Source of the DNA: Sanguinoderma infundibulare
Taxonomy: Eukaryota; Basidiomycota; Agaricomycetes; Polyporales; Polyporaceae
DNA: 64,000 bases
Reading direction: 5' to 3'
Assembly: GCA_032821775.1 (NCBI GenBank)
Contig: JAVLRN010000002.1
Location: 3,906,001-3,970,000 of the forward strand
The notes beneath the pieces were generated by a model. The model was not told the DNA's origin. It saw only the letters and a program-made list of their open reading frames with translations, and searched no databases. The position numbers and the translations under genes are program-made. Shown piece after piece: positions 11,525-22,472 of the stretch; position 1 is the stretch's first letter; the number at the start of each line of letters is the position of its first letter.

Positions 11525-12294
11525 GGGTGGTATGAGATTAGTGCGAAAGCGACTCCTCGGGGTAGGTTTGGCATCCTCTGAAGGGCCTTCGCTGCGTTTT
11601 ATCTGGAATCCGGCCTAGATACTAATTCAAGGTTGGTTTGGAGCCACAGGCAGAAAACAAACAATAGAGTTCCAATCTTATATCGGAGTCGTAAGATATC
11701 ATGATATGTGCGGCGATATTGAGCCATGTCTGACGTTGAGTTCACTGCGGTCAGTTCAATCCGAAGGTGAGGAGCAGTGCGCGGGGTCACACGTGCAGAA
11801 CGTCGCCCACCGCCCACCAAGCCTCCTCCACAACCGGTGCATAAGCGGTTGAACAGCGGCCGTCGAGTAGGGCAATGTGGATGCGAGTGTTGCTCGGACT
11901 TAATACGCACGAGAGAGCTCCGCTATCATACTAGCCCACGGCGCCTTCCGGTGTATGGAGCGTCGCTCAGTCCAACAGCGGTCAGGGATTGGGTTACCCC
12001 AAAGCGTTTCATCGACACCGCGCACAGCTTCTTCCAACATAAAGCAACACTGTGTAACGGGGCCGGCAGCTTTGACTCGGATACACATAGCAGTCTTCCG
12101 AGTTGGCCACCCCACGGCCTGAACTTCACGATTGCAGATCAGAACCGTTTCATTTCAACATTTGTCAAAAAGAACGAAAATGATACCGCGCAACACGTCG
12201 CTATCATACAACGGACTCTTTCTGCTCACTACAGCTTGTTCTTCGGATGGTGGTCCCTGGAGGCAGTGACAGAGACGCAGCAAGCCTCGAACGT
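11525..12294. other. Duplicated flank of the DUF6533 and GST region, left arm
   Basis: No gene. The sequence is the inverted counterpart of about 55760-56460: for example the stretch around 11597-11640 matches 56340-56390 on the other strand. It contains long overlapping non-homologous frames on both strands that are not supported as genes. Confidence 0.5.
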
Positions 12295-12548
12295 GCGGGT
12301 GAGACTAGCGTCTCGATATGCTCAAAATTGCACGTCGATGAGACCACGTCGTTTCAGCACAGCTTTCGCATCCACCTAACGTCCCCCGGGGCTCAGTTCC
12401 CCTCTCTTCGTACATCAGCCACGGTAAAAGATGACAATTACGACGTACAAGTGGATTGCAGGGTGCCCGTCGCAGGTCGTGCGGACTTTGCGCTTGAACC
12501 GTCCGATGTATACCGGGTCCAACCGGGCCATGGTGATAAACAGCCGGA
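12295..12548 (-). pseudogene. Glutathione S-transferase 3' remnant, left arm
   Basis: Read on the minus strand this matches exons 6 and 7 of the intact GST at 22473-23917: LFITMARLDPVY, then GHPAIHL, an intron, then WMRKLC. A TGA replaces the conserved Trp of the next exon (intact gene: KLYWNN), and exons 1-5 and 8 are missing. The 5' side is cut at a junction with the spacer repeat near 12546, where about 1.2 kb still present in the right arm is absent. Confidence 0.75.
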
Positions 12549-12771
12549 CGATGGGGCCAACTTGCGGTTAGCCCACGGGCAAGTTCCTGAGCTGCGACCA
12601 TCGGCCGTCAACTGCGCCGTCAGCGTCACTGATATGAACAAAATATTGACATACATTACGTTGCTGAATTCCAAGGAATAGCTCTTCCCTAGGGTGCCGT
12701 TGTGAGTGTGAGCGAGTAGGATGCTGCGCACAAGCACATACTACCTTCGGGCATTGTTAATGGTCGATATA
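12549..12771 (-). repeat. Dispersed spacer repeat, left arm copy
   Basis: Nearly identical, in inverted orientation, to 54080-54303, and related to 4981-5269 and 49115-49312. Shared blocks include GAAGAGCTATTCC, AATATTTTGTTCAT and GACGGCGCAGTTGACGGCC. It carries no convincing gene. Confidence 0.6.
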
Positions 12772-12832
12772 TCAGAGAACAAGTCGGACTTGAGCGGTGT
12801 AATAATAATGTTAACCTTTTGTCATTCTCCGA
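12772..12832. repeat. ~60 bp element with inverted ends (copy 2)
   Basis: It runs from TCAGAGAAC to CATTCTCCGA and contains AAGTCGGACTT and GTTAAC. It is the inverted-duplication counterpart of 54019-54079, in which the first end is the better preserved TCGGAGAAT. Confidence 0.5.
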
Positions 12833-13202
12833 TAGACCACGGATAAGTCCGACACAAGGTGCGCCACCAGCTGCCGGTTTCACAGTTGATTGACTGAGCG
12901 GTGTCCGACTATCCTTTTACCATCGACATGTCCTCATTAATGCCACCGCCCAGCTCAGCCTTCACTACCGGCAGCCTGCTTATTCTTTTGCGTACATCAC
13001 GAGTCCCTCTGAGCCCAGACATGTCTCTCTCATGACTTGACTCCGTGCCACTCTCATTAACTGGCGTCGAGCTCTCGCATATAAACACAACTCATGGCTG
13101 CGAGCCGTTCAAGAATCGAGACCGACGTTCCGTCTTTTCCTCGAGAAAACAACTCCTGTACATCTCCCACCTAGTTCAAGATCAACCTCCCGACTCGGCG
13201 AC

Positions 13203-14965
13203 ACGGCCTCTCGCTCCATCGTAGTCCTCGGGGGCGGCATATCTGGGCTCTCGGCCGCTTTCTACCTTACCAGACGCTTCCCTGCCGATTCCTGGACGCG
13301 CATCATCCTTGTCGAGAGTTCTTATTGGCTAGGAGGATGGGTCAAGTTGGAGAAGGAACGGGTGAAGGGTGAAGGATGACGCCGGGCAAGAGGCGGAAAT
13401 TCTGCTGGAGAACGGTCCAAGAACACTTCGTCCTGTGGCGAAGGGTGTCTTAGAACTGGTGAGTACCGTTCCTCTTGATTCGAAAATCTGCGGCGTCGTC
13501 ATCCCATATACGAGCTCAGTGTTGACTAATCGGCAAACTAGGTCAATCTGCTTGACCTCAAGTCTGCTGTCGTCACCGTTTCTCGGAACGCACCCCCTTC
13601 CCGCAACCGCTTCCTCCACCTCCCAGGAACGGAGGGGCTTACGGCTATACCGGGTTCGCTCGTGTCACTATTCCGCGCTCCTCTTGCGAAGATACTGCTC
13701 CCCCCTCTCCTGAAAAACGCATGGCGTTCGACGGGAATAGGTGCGCACCATGCACCACCTACTCTAATAGATCGATGTTAACCCTAACATAAATCCTAGT
13801 GCGGAATAACTCCTCTCCGAATGATGAGTCTCTCGACGCGTTCCTCACTCGTCATTTCGGAGAGGAGTTCGTGTGGACGTTTGGCAGTGCGCTCATTCAC
13901 GGCATATACGCGACCGATTCGCGGCTTTTGAGCGTCCAGTTCGCATTCCCAACCATGTGTCGATTGGAAGAGCGCGGAAAGGGCAGCGTGGTGCGTGGAG
14001 CCATCAACGGTATCTTCTCCGGCTCTCGCAAGGACGGAGACGTACCGGCAGACGAGCCACACGAACTCGGAGACGTCGCCGAACTCATGAAGGGCATCAG
14101 CGTTTTCTCGTTCCAAGATGGGCTGCAGACCCTGACCGATGCGCTGGCCTCTCGGCTCGAAGAACTCGCTCACGTTGAGATCGTGAAGGGGGATGGTGTA
14201 GTCGCCTTGGGCAAGTCAGCTGACGGCGAGAGCTTCGAGGTGAATACATATCCCTCCATGTGTTGTACGCGCTCACTGAACGTTTCTTCTGTAGATGACA
14301 ACCGGGTCAGGGAAACGACTCACGCCGTCGCATATAGTCAGCGCCATCCCTCTTCCGCGTCTTCACGAGCTGCTATCCGCATCCAGTGTGGACAGGCCAC
14401 TTCCCCACCTCACCGCGAACCCGTCCGCCTCCGTTACCGTTGTCAATCTGGTATTCCCCCCAACGTCCGAGCCCATCAACCCAGACGGCTTCGGCTATCT
14501 CGTTCCCCGTCCGTCCACCGACTATCCCATCTGGTCTCTCGGCATCCTGGGTTCCGTCTTTGATTCCTGCGCTCTCCCAACCCAGGACAGGCTCTTGTCC
14601 TCCCCTTCCGACGCGCTTCGCCTCGCTCCCCGTTCACCAAGCTCACTGTTATGCTTGGCGGCGCGTACGGCACCCTTACCCCCGCGCCCTCCGACCCGAC
14701 CTTCATCCCGACACTCGTCGAAACCCTGCGCGTGCACCTCGGGCGCGCAGACCTGCCAGAGTCGTGCCTCGTGCGTGTACGCGAACACAAAGACTGCATC
14801 CCGACCCCCACGGTCGGGCACGCGACACGCATGGCAGAGCTCAAGTCGGCTGTCAAGGAGCGCTGGGGCACGAAGGCGGCTGTGATCGGCGCCGCCGTCG
14901 GGGGCGTGTGTGTGGGCGACTGCGAGGAGGGTGGGAGACGGGCAGCGTACAGTCTGGAGCTGTAG
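13203..14965 (+). pseudogene. Protoporphyrinogen oxidase, decayed copy 2
   Basis: Very similar to the intact PPO at 51883-53648, with the same four exons, but with at least three lesions. The start codon is ACG at 13203-13205 where the intact gene has ATG. A seven-base tandem duplication (ggtgaag) near 13360-13373 shifts the frame in exon 1. One base is missing near 14610 in the last exon. The remaining sequence, such as SPNDESLDAFLTRHFGEEF and ELMKGISVFSFQDGLQTLT, is well preserved, so inactivation looks recent. A TATA-like atataaa lies at about 13079. It is followed by a truncated F-box copy. Confidence 0.85.
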
Positions 14966-15013
14966 TGAGGAGTACCCAGTGCGTGCTACATATACTTAGA
15001 TGCCTATTCTATA

Positions 15014-16110
15014 TAGCTGGTGGAGGTCAATTGCTCTGCCCGGCCTTTACGCCGATCCTAGGGTTCAAGGGCCATACCACAGAACCTCGGACTGACCCTA
15101 GAATTTGCAGACCTCCATGACCTAGATTGGGACAGATTCCAGGGCACGCTCAGCGGTCTTCCTAACCTGCGTCAGCTCGTCTCAACAAACACAAGTTTTG
15201 TCGGCTATGAGCGCATTTGCGATGTCGTAGGCCCTCTCTTCCTCCTGCTCCCCCATATTACCGCGGCTGGAGGATGCGGTCATCCAGATTGTCAGCTATG
15301 ACTATGAGCAGGTCGGCTCCCGTTGGTTGGCGAGTCGGAGTAGGGCTGAGGATGGAGTTAATTATAATACGGAGTTTGAATACGATGTCGTGCTCGAACG
15401 CAAGTACTCCACTCCCTCTTACCTTAGTTCACGGCGCGAAACGCTCCCTCCAAACCGTCTGCAATCGCTCTTGGTCAAACCGGACTCGCGGGAGTCCGTG
15501 CCAGCGTTGTGCGCGTTGCTGCAAGTGCAAGGGGAGTGCCTAAGGGAGCTTGCCGTGGCTCTATCTCGCAGCGTCTTGAATATTATTACTGTATTGACTG
15601 TGGTGAGATGTCTTCCATTGTAATCGCGTTCGCTTGTCCAGCTAGTCTGGTTGTCCTGCGCCCGGAGATGGTCACCCAAGAGGCTGGGATGTCACGCCAA
15701 TAGCCGCTGATCGATGGGCCGTTCTCTCTCTCCTTCCAGACGGCATCTCCGCATGCGTCAATCTGGAGTCCTTCCACCTCCGGTACATACCGGGTACAAT
15801 CGAACACCTTCGAAGGGCTGCTCCCGGTGTGCCACAACACGTCGATGGCGCTCTCGCCGTCGATCCGTGAAGACGAGGTATCCCTCGGATGTGCCTGGGA
15901 CAACCATCTACCCCGACTGCAACCGAGAAGAACCTGGAGCTGCTCGACGAGGGCTTTTGCAGATGGCCGTTTCCCGCTTCTAGACGCACTGTGGATAACG
16001 TCGGATGAGCCAGACTTCCGCCGCGTACCGGGCCATGGAATTCCTTGATAAATTTGTTCGACGGACGTTACCCCGTATCGACGGACGTTCCAATCCGGCG
16101 TTAGCTGGTA
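15014..16110 (+). pseudogene. F-box protein pseudogene, 5'-truncated
   Basis: It begins inside the F-box (SWWRSIALPGLYADP) and continues as a degenerate copy of the gene at 7479-8909: WDRFQGTLSGLPNLRQLV, FEYDVVLERKYSTPSYLS, LPPNRLQSLLVKPDS and later GRSLSPSRRHL-type frames, broken by several shifts and stops. The first half of the F-box and the N-terminus are absent. The join to the PPO copy lies at about 15003, exactly where the inverted duplication with 51.85 kb ends. Confidence 0.75.
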
Positions 16111-16617
16111 CTCGTACGCGTGCGACCCGATTCACTTGTCGCGATGCCTGACTGCCAACCACATGCACAGCCTACCAGAGGAATGATTGAAAGATGACAG
16201 GCCTGGTGCATAAAAGTCCGGGGAGGGGGTCGGCATGAACTTGAGCGGTCGTCTCCCTCGGTGCCGCCCAACTTCAAGGGGTAAAGTAGGGTAGTGCGCT
16301 GTAGAAAGACCCAAGTCCGCAAATGTCCTATTATTATCATACTAATACCATGTACCCCTTAGGGGCCTAGGATTGTGCCGACAGATAAATAGCAAGGAGA
16401 AAGGGGCAGCGCTGCCTGCATCACCATCATCGAGAGTTATTGTGGGTCTACTACATAGGCGTCTTTCAACAAGAGCCCACCGCGTCAGCACTGAGAGGCA
16501 AGGCATGCATGCATTCGAGCCAGAGTATGCGAACACCGGACGCAAGTCGTATACCGATTACATTCGCAGTCGCGAGGCGCCTCCATCCAAAGTTGCCTGA
16601 GCCATAATCCGGAACGA
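16111..16617. other. Intergenic, nothing recognised
   Basis: Lies between the F-box pseudogene and the 3' end of the P450 gene. Short frames only. Confidence 0.4.
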
Positions 16618-18754
16618 TCACGAAGATGCCATCGTCTGCCGCTTCCTAAAGAGCACCTGGCCGGTCAAAGACGGGACGACGCTGACACCGTAGTAGAGGT
16701 TCGCCGGCCGCTTCCCGTCCCCGCCGAGCTTCAGGTCGTAGTTGAGCACGATGTACGCGAGCATCGCCTTGAGCTCGTTCGCCGCGAAGAACCGCCCCGG
16801 GCTGCGCCGAGACACACCACACATCAGCACTGCTCGCTCTCTGAACCCGACGCGACCGGTGGAAGGGGAGGGTTGGGACGCACCACGCGTGCTTGCCGTG
16901 CCCGAAGAAGACGTAGTCGACGGAGGTGTTGACGAACTGGTGCTTGACGCCTTCGCCCGCGCCCTCGCGCATCTTCGCGAACCGGAAGGGGTTAAAGACC
17001 TCCGGGTCGGCGTAGTTGGACTCGTCGTGGTGCGTCGGGTACGCGGCGGCGACGACGACGGCACCCTTCGGGAGGAACGTGCCGTCGTTGAGCGTGATGT
17101 CCTTCATCGCCATGCGGGTCATCGAAGCTGGGGAGGAGGACGCGTCAGTGACGGGGACGGACACGGAGACGAGGGGAGAGGGGGGCACGGACTGAGGCCG
17201 ATCCCGTGGAAGCGCGCGGACTCGCGGAGCAGGCTGTCGACCTTCCACATCTTGCCCATCGCGGCCTTTGTCCAGCCGTCTGTCGCGATCACGCCTTCGA
17301 TCTCTTCCCGGAGCGGCTGGATGTACTCGGGCATCGCAGCGAGGTCGTAGAGGATGTGCGTGAAGGTCTGACAGGGCGAACTGGAGATCAGGACCGCGGG
17401 TCGAAGTGGAATGTGCAAAGAATACGCACGGTCGACGAAGTGTGGATAGCTGCGAAATTGATGATGAGGAGCCTCTCGACGATGTTATTATCCGAGTCGT
17501 TTCTGAGGACGGCCTCGTCCATAATCCACTGAAGCATATCGTTCTGCGCCCGTGGGTCATTCGTGAGTGGATGACACTGGACGGGTTAACAACCAACAGG
17601 ACGCACGGGCTTGTCGGACCAGTCGTCGCCGAGTTCCTTCAGGGTCGCCTTTCTCTCATGAATCAACGGTTGTATGTGGGTCATGGCTTGGCGGACGCTC
17701 TTCTTCGTTTTGCTCAACAGAAGGCCCGCAAGGCTGTAAGAGTTGCGTTAGATATGTTTGATTGGCTCTGCGTCGAGAGGGCTCACGGCTTCAGGAAGAA
17801 AGGAAGGAAGTTCAAAACTATGCGGTCCTTGATGACATCAATGGTGAAACGGATAGACAAATCCAAAAACTCCTTGTTGCGGCCTGGAAATATATGTCAT
17901 GTCCCAGGCTTCGACGACGATTCGAAGTATCAGGAGTTCGAGATAGAGACGTACAGACAGGGAGGCCCACGAAAACACGGTTGCTGACCCGGGCGACGAT
18001 CTTTTGCATCGTCGTTACAACATTCACCGGAATCCATGCTGCGCGAAGTCGGCCAAATGGACGCGAAGCAGGACATCAAACCGCTCACCGTCACTGTTGG
18101 CAGGAATATGCTCTGGGACCGCAAGCTTGAGCTCGTCGATGACGTCGGGGAGAATGACGGGAAGCGTGCGCGTCAGTCTCTCCTTGATGAGGTCAACGTG
18201 ATACATATCGTGAATGACTTCAGGTGCCATGGTGTACTTCATTTGAACAGTCTGTGGCGGACGAAACAATCAGAGATCAATCAAAAGTTGGGATGTGGCC
18301 CACACGCACCTCCTCGATTCCTTCGTTGAAGGAGAGCTCGTCGTCAGGCCGCCTCCTGAGCTCGTCGACCATTTCACGACCCGAGACTACGACAAGCCAT
18401 TGGTCGAGCAGAGAGACCTTGAAGGCGGAACCATGGTACTGGGGACCTCGAATTGAGTCCTGACTGAAGCACATGCGAAAATGGTGGCAATGAACGGACC
18501 TTTTGGTAGCCTTCATGAATCAACGCCTTGCCGTTTTTCATGAAGTTGAGGGCCGTCAAGATGGACAGTCCTGGAGCGGCGGATCCACCGACGGTGGGAA
18601 TAGCACTGAGCTGTTGAAGCTCTTGAGTTGGGTTCTAGCGTTCAGGTATGCTTTCAGGAGCACTCACTGGATGAGTCTTCCATCGGACGATGTAGACGGC
18701 GGCTAAGATAGCGACACCGGCGAGAATGAGTGCTTGCGGATCCTGCAACGCCAT
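16618..18754 (-). CDS. Cytochrome P450 monooxygenase (ent-kaurene-oxidase/CYP512-like)
   Basis: A multi-exon P450. The start MALQDPQALILAGVAILA at 18754 gives an N-terminal membrane anchor, followed by IPTVGGSAAPGLSILTAL (exon 18610-18500) and YHGSAFKVSLLDQWLVVVSG. The I-helix region reads NFAAIHTSST, the K-helix ExxR is ESAR, and the haem-binding loop FGHGKHACPGRF is restored when the intron at 16802-16883 is removed (the Cys codon spans it). The C-terminus NYDLKLGG...VLFRKRQTMASS ends at 16618. AIHT(S/T)S in the I-helix is typical of fungal ent-kaurene-oxidase-type and CYP512-like enzymes, which oxidise terpenoids or sterols; the true substrate cannot be read from sequence. The protein is ER-anchored by inference. 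No other secondary-metabolism gene is adjacent. Confidence 0.85.
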
Positions 18755-19404
18755 CGGTGGAGTCGGGGTGGATGGTGTCGCGAGGAAGGGGAGGTTGATG
18801 AGCGACGGACGGAGAGACTGCGAACATATTAATACGTACCGCACGCAGCCGGTTCTCTCACAGCCGACAGGGATGGCGATGAGAATGGATATGATATTGC
18901 TCCGCGCCAAATTATGTCGAAAACCTATTGAATGCGTAGGGGGGTTTTCTCCCGGAGCGCATAAGATGTATTACACGCACGCGCGCCGTACGGCCGAGAA
19001 GCGTGCAGAGCCGGCTTCGCCTGAGAAGGGAGAGCAATGGAAGCGCAGAAACGTCAAGTAGTCGTCGAGGCAGCGGAGAGTACTGGCGGGGCCATGTGAT
19101 CGCCGCTTCGCATGGTTCGATGGTGGCGGCCTACGCTCAGTAGGCTGAGTCCCATGGCCGTCGTGGGACAAGATGCATTCGAGGTGAGCAAACGTTTAGA
19201 GTTCGGTCGACGGCGAGGAGAAGGTCCTTACCCAGCCTGCCAAGTCCACGTGCCCATTGGGCGCCTCCAAGGATCGTCGCGGTCGACTCTCCCAAGCCGC
19301 CTTGAAGCCGCCTGTGACTGTCTATCCCGTCCCGTTTGCCTACTTGTCGCTTTCCTTTGCGTTTCGGACACTCCCCTCGTCCTTGCCGTCGAAGGTTCAC
19401 CAAC

Positions 19405-19881
19405 ATGCCGCCCATGTCGTTCGTCGGCCAAGTGACCAAGGTCGGGTACATGAACAAAACCGCGACCGTCACCGTCTCCCGGTTCATCACGCACACAAAA
19501 ACCGGCAAGGTACGCCGCCGTTGGGTTTCCTTGCATGTACGGCGTTCTCTGACCGAATGCTCGTTGTCATTCTTAGCGGCTAGAACGAAGCAAGAAGTAC
19601 CTCACCCATGACGAGACGAATCGTACGTGTCCTGCCGTCAGCGCCCCGCCCTGCTCTGTGCTCATGACGAGCCATCTTCCGCGGGCCCAGAACTAAGGCT
19701 GCAGGATACCGTCCTAATCCGCAACTGCCCCCCGATCTCTGCGCGGAAGCGGTTCGCGCTCGAGAAGGTGCTCAAGTCGCCCGAACGCGCCCGCGAGGAG
19801 CTGCATGCCCGCCAGGCGACCGAGGCAGCTGCACAGTCACAGGCAGAGCACAATGATACGGAGACAGCGAGCACGGCATGA
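19405..19881 (+). CDS. MRPS17: Mitochondrial small-subunit ribosomal protein uS17m
   Basis: Exons 19405-19509, 19577-19622 and 19691-19881 join to 113 residues. The S17 fold is clear from VGQVTKVGYMNKTATVTVSR, KRLERSKKYLTHDETN and DTVLIRNCPPISARKRF. The C-terminal tail is Ala/Glu-rich as in fungal mitochondrial S17. It is a 16S-type rRNA-binding component of the mitochondrial small subunit. The third-exon acceptor at 19690 was chosen because it alone keeps the conserved LQDTVLIRNC in frame. It converges with the prefoldin gene, leaving only 116 bp between the two stop codons. Confidence 0.9.
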
Positions 19882-19997
19882 CCCATGGTACATTACATTG
19901 GATTTGGCGTCGGACCTCGTACACTCTACCTAATTCCATCATGCGGTAATCATTTTGTTCGAGGGATGCGGAACGGAGGGAAGGAAAACGCGGCGTA

Positions 19998-20553
19998 TCA
20001 TGCCGCAGCGGTGGGCTGTTGTTGCTGGAGGACGGTTTGGATCTCGACGAGCTGGGTGGAGATGATGGACGTTGAGGCGAGGAGTTGGTGCAAGGCACTG
20101 GGGCGACGACGGGACGTACCTCCGTTTTCTTCTTCTCAGACTTATCACCCAGATCCTTGAGCTGCCCCTCTACCCGTTTGCTACCGCGTGCGTGAATGCT
20201 GCGAATAGTCAGGAAGGAAGACAATCGGACGCACATCTCTCCCCGGATGAAGTCTAACCGAGTGTCGACGTTCTGCTTCGCCTCCGCCTGGTCCTGCTCG
20301 ACGAGCACGGGGCCGACGAGCTTGTAGACGGTGTTCTCCTTTTTCAGTCCCGCGAACTCCTGCCATCCGATCCGCAACGTATGAGCTTCGGAGCGTCATT
20401 ATGCACGGAAGGACGGACCTTCTTGACGAGCTCGTTTTCGGACAGTTGCGCCTCGAGCTTTTGGCGGGCATCGACGGCGAGAGAGAGGTCATTCTGTATT
20501 TTCTGGAACTCTGCCGACGCTGTCTGGAGACGTTCCTGTAGAGCTGCTGCCAT
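19998..20553 (-). CDS. YKE2: Prefoldin subunit 6
   Basis: Four exons (20553-20419, 20359-20235, 20198-20120, 20051-19998) join to 130 residues, the usual length for prefoldin 6. The coiled-coil start MAAALQERLQTASAEFQKIQ, the beta-hairpin core KENTVYKLVGPVLVEQDQAE and TRLDFIRGE, and the C-terminal helix VEIQTVLQQQQ are present. The protein belongs to the hexameric prefoldin chaperone that hands nascent actin and tubulin to the CCT chaperonin in the cytosol. The last intron (20052-20119) is inferred because the apparent acceptor only 22 bases downstream of its donor is too close. It diverges from VTI1 with 245 bp between start codons. Confidence 0.9.
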
Positions 20554-20798
20554 CGTCTGCACGTCCTCTGCCCGAGTCCTCCGCCGCGTCCCGCTCAAGT
20601 CCCAGCCCTCGTCCAAATCAGGCAATGGAGCAAGCAGATGCAAACAGAGCTGGCGGCTCGGCGTCTGCGTCGCACACTCGGAGCGCACTGGCCATTGTCC
20701 AGCGGGCGGCGACTGCTGCGCCAACCGCTCTCCCACTCGCTCCTCCCTCCCATTCTCCTTCTTCCTACCACCCACGGCCTCGCAGGTCGACAGCCACG

Positions 20799-22013
20799 AT
20801 GGACAACTCGCCCACCGCCCTCTTTGACTCGTACGAATCCGACTTCAAGCAGATCATCCAGAGCATCCGCGAGAAGCTCGAGGGCGATGCGAAGGACGTC
20901 CAGGGCGAGCAGCGCAAGGCTGCGTTGCGGAGGGTGGAGATGGAGCTTGATGAGGCGGACGAGATGGTGTGTTCTCTTACTTTCTTGCTCTTTATGGGGT
21001 TCCCTGGGCGAGCGGGTGGGAATGGCATGCCACTCCTTCGCTAGCGGGTTTCCAGGTGGGCTGGCCGTTGCTCCTGGGGTGGCTGTAAATGGCGACGACC
21101 CAGAATGTATTCCGGATGCTTTGATGATTTGTATTCTTTCGGCCTTGTATACAAGTTGCGTCCTCCAGCACTCAGGATACCCGCGCTACGCCCCCACTTT
21201 CCCGAATGAACACGTATACTTCTGCGTGATGCGCGCGGTTGTGGTCGACGAGCCATGGTCTCTAGACGATGGTACTAACGCGTTCACCCCTAGGTCTCCC
21301 AAATGGAAATAGAAATCCAAGGGATTCCCCAGTCCCTCCGCCCCTCGTACCAGGCCCGCATCAAGGCATCCAAAGCCGACCTCACCCGCTACAAGAAGCT
21401 CTCCAAGGACGTCCACTCACAGCTCTCTCGCGCCGAGCTCCTCGCCCGCCCCGGCACCGGCACCCCGACGTCCGACGAGCCATACGGGGCCACGAGCGAC
21501 CGCACCCGGCTGCTGGCCGGCACAGCGCTGCTCGAGGATGGGAGCAGAAGGCTTCTCGACAGCCAGAGGATCGCGCTCGAGACGGAGGAGCAGGGAGCGG
21601 ACATCTTGAGGAGTCTGCGCGGTCAACGGGAGCAGATCCAGAACGCGAGAGATACGGTGCGTCTGATCCTCCACACACCTCTCTGGTCGATGAGCTGACG
21701 TGCATGTAACCGTTCGCCGTCTTGTCTGCCATGTCCAGCTTCAACGGGCAGATACCTCCATAGACCGCGCGTCGGGCACGCTCAAGAAGATGATCCGGCG
21801 GTACGTCTTCTTTTTCGCGCGGTGGCCCTGATGCCCGATTCATGCGCGCCGACAGATGGATATGACGCTGACATTGGAACCTTTGACTTCCTCCCTCCCC
21901 TCTGCTTCCCGAACGCGTGCAGGATGTACCAGCAGCGCGTCGTCACCACCGCCATCATCGTCTTCCTTGTCTTCCTCATACTCATCATCCTCTACTTCAA
22001 ACTCGTCCGCTGA
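20799..22013 (+). CDS. VTI1: v-SNARE VTI1
   Basis: Exons 20799-20966, 21294-21656, 21739-21800 and 21923-22013 join to 227 residues. The N-terminal three-helix domain starts MDNSPTALFDSYESDFKQI and includes EMELDEADEMVSQMEIE. The SNARE helix carries LRGQREQIQNARDTLQRAD and TLKKMIRRMYQQR, followed by a C-terminal membrane anchor TTAIIVFLVFLILIILYFKL. The central Gln layer residue of a Qb-SNARE is in the QREQIQNAR stretch. It acts in Golgi-to-endosome/vacuole and retrograde fusion. The first intron is long (327 bp) compared with the others in this window. Confidence 0.93.
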
Positions 22014-22301
22014 ATGTGCCCGGCTTGATATATCGATGTGGGTGGTGGGTGGTGGGTGCTTAGAATGTGCAGTTCTGCTTTAATGGAGATATGCGGACAC
22101 GTAAATTATGCGGATTCGTTTGTTGTTCGATCTTGTACTTCACATTGCATCTTCTCTTTACTTGATTAGCATCCCCGTTATAGTGCGGCCCACGAGCCAT
22201 CTCTGGCGCAGCGTGAACCTCACTCGAGGACGAGATAGGCCTAAGAGGGATCAGGTGGTGACGCCGAGTATTGCATCATTTCCGTCTGTAGGTCCTTGCG
22301 C

Positions 22302-22309
22302 TATAAAAG
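22302..22309 (+). promoter_or_regulatory. TATA box of the GST gene
   Basis: tataaaag lies 164 bp before the GST start codon at 22473, at a plausible distance for transcription start plus a short leader. Confidence 0.5.
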
Positions 22310-22472
22310 GAACGCATGTCTCACTCCTCGCTGCTGGATGATTCAGCCAGGTCCCTTCTTGCGCATCCACTCTCTGCGTCGCTTGTCCAGCAGCAACCTC
22401 GCAACGTCCATAAAGACTTCAAGTATTGGATTGCGAAAGTATTACCATCCACTGACACCACAGTTCCGCACC

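Noticed and set aside
11777..12379. 200-codon plus-strand ORF
   Set aside because: Lies in duplicated non-coding flank and runs through the antisense of the GST remnant; the right-arm counterpart is shorter and differs, so no coding constraint is seen.
20098..20119. Very short last intron in prefoldin 6 using a nearby CAG
   Set aside because: The intron would be about 22 bases, too short for the spliceosome, and gives the wrong frame; the acceptor at 20052-20054 fits.
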